Assembly: GCA_030616165.1 (NCBI GenBank)
Contig: JAUWXV010000213.1
Location: forward strand, 1-6,418
Origin: a bacterium
Lineage (GTDB): Bacteria; SM23-31; JAUVVT01
DNA length: 6,418 bases
Direction: 5' to 3'
Shown: positions 5,538-6,418 of the stretch, in pieces
Layout: the number at the start of each line of letters is the position of its first letter
How positions within the stretch are numbered: position 1 is the stretch's first letter
Program-made: the position numbers and the translations under genes
The notes under the pieces: model-generated
The model's database searches: none
Seen by the model: the letters and a program-made list of their open reading frames with translations, nothing else
Told to the model about the DNA's origin: nothing

Positions 5538-6418
5538 TCAACGATATTTTTGTCGAACATTTTTTATCTCTGGTTTATAGATACAGTATGGTTCTTCGGC
5601 AAGGTAATCTCCAGTAACTGCATATGCTCTTGCTCTGCAGCCTCCACAAACTTTTCTGTATTCACAGTAACCACATCTCCCATGATATTTGTTGATATCT
5701 TGCATATCAAGGAAAACAGGGGAAGTTTCCCATATTTTCTTAAAGTTATAATTTCCTTTTCTAACATCGCCACATTCTACATCAAGAAATCCGCAAATCT
5801 GGACTTTCCCTGTATGGGAGATAAAAGCAAAAGACTGCCCCCCCATACATCCCTTTGTCATCGCATCAAGACCATGTGTTTCTACAGAAACTTTTTCACC
5901 TTTTTCCTTTTCTTTTTGACGAAATATTCTGTAATAATGAGGAGCACAGGTGGGTTTCAACTTTAAATTAGACTTTTCTCTATTTTCATAAATCCAGCTT
6001 AAAATTTTTTCATACTCATTGGGTGAAATCTCCTCATCCTTCATATCTTTTGCCCTTCCTGTGGGAACCAGAAGAAATGGATGAAAACTGACAGCACCGA
6101 GTTTAATAGCAAGTTCAAATATTTTATCAATTTCCTTATAATTATGTTTTGTGATTGTTGTGTTGACCTGAAATTCAAGCCCTGCTTTTTTTGCATTCTC
6201 TGCTGCTTTTAAAACCATATCAAATGCCCCATCCACTCTTCTAAAGGAGTCATGGTTTTCTTTTGTAGCACCATCAAGACTCAAACTTATTCTTTTTATT
6301 CCAGAATTGAGCATCTTTTTAGCGTTCTCTTCGGTACCACGCATTCCACAGGGTGCAATCACCATCTTTTATCCTTGTTTTGTTCCATCTTCTATAATAT
6401 CAAATATAGCATCTCGCT
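5538..6418 (-). pseudogene. ahbD: AhbD/NirJ-type radical SAM-SPASM haem synthase, interrupted by an in-frame stop; 5' end outside window
   Basis: AhbD converts Fe-coproporphyrin III to haem b by radical SAM oxidative decarboxylation, the last step of the sirohaem-dependent pathway of sulfate reducers and archaea. Counting from the Met at 6365, the protein shows SLSLDG (27-32), NTTITKHN (68-75), PTCAPHYYR (138-146), DAMTKGCMGG (167-176), VQICG (188-192) and the SPASM end CGYCEYRKVCGGCRARA (231-247). These are hallmarks of AhbD/NirJ proteins. The frame also codes for family-like sequence upstream, DAIFDIIEDGTKQG (within 6372-6415), but a TAA at 6369-6371 separates the two, where relatives carry Leu (TTA would need one base change). 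The CxxxCxxC SAM cluster lies off the right edge. The 275-residue piece after the stop (5538-6365) would lack it and could not do the reaction alone. AAGGA 6 nt before ATG 6365 would allow internal initiation. A sequencing error at 6370 is possible. AhbD is favoured over NirJ or AhbC by motif match from memory. Confidence 0.8.

Noticed and set aside
5550-5966. 138-codon plus-strand open frame opposite the AhbD-like gene, and a 69-codon minus-strand frame at 5564-5773
   Set aside because: Both lie entirely within the well-supported radical SAM/SPASM reading frame and have no recognisable protein features; they are antisense or out-of-frame shadows.
6369-6371. Reassigned stop codon (TAA read as an amino acid) as an explanation for the broken ahbD frame
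   Set aside because: TAA is the normal terminator of the NrfD-like, iron-sulfur and cytochrome genes in this window, so general reassignment is not supported.
1-6418. CRISPR array, tRNA/rRNA, insertion sequence or attachment site
   Set aside because: I saw no regularly spaced repeats, no cloverleaf or rRNA-like sequence, no transposase and no flanking inverted or direct repeats of a mobile element. The only sizeable repeat is the domain duplication inside the cytochrome gene.

Overview
This is an AT-rich window (by eye about one third G+C) in which every supportable gene lies on the minus strand, so transcription runs from high to low coordinates. Shine-Dalgarno sites precede several genes and one sigma-70-like promoter is visible. 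A Tat signal peptide, a multihaem c-type cytochrome and an alternative haem-synthesis (Ahb) enzyme together point to an anaerobic, respiring bacterium with a periplasm. This is the kind of gene set found in sulfate reducers and related low-GC lineages. The window alone does not fix the phylum.

Layout in transcription order. (1) 6418-5538: the C-terminal three quarters of an AhbD/NirJ-type radical SAM-SPASM haem enzyme, running off the right edge. Its reading frame is broken by a TAA at 6369-6371, where relatives have Leu. (2) 5537-5310: an AT-rich leader with a good promoter (5438-5466) whose -35 box overlaps a 10-bp palindrome. (3) 5309-2283: a tight four-gene operon. It encodes a 47-aa one-helix membrane protein (HmcD/NhcD-like), a six-haem cytochrome c, a Tat-exported four-[4Fe-4S] ferredoxin subunit (HmcB-like) and a ten-helix NrfD/HmcC-type membrane subunit. 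(4) 2282-2012: 271 nt with no gene. (5) 2011-641: a divergent NRAMP-like transporter. (6) 553-1: the G domain of a FeoB-like protein, running off the left edge.

How the genes fit together. The four-gene operon has the subunit composition of the Hmc/Nhc/Ohc family of transmembrane redox complexes, which link periplasmic cytochrome electron pools to the membrane quinone pool. It has a six-haem cytochrome and no HmcE/F-type subunits inside the window. The haem-synthesis gene upstream would supply haem to such cytochromes if it is functional. The NRAMP-like and FeoB-like genes form a probable metal-uptake pair. Both differ from the textbook families at their signature motifs.

The observations most worth checking are the single-codon interruption of the ahbD-like gene, the six-haem form of the Hmc/Nhc-type complex with an internally duplicated cytochrome, and the motif-altered NRAMP/FeoB pair.
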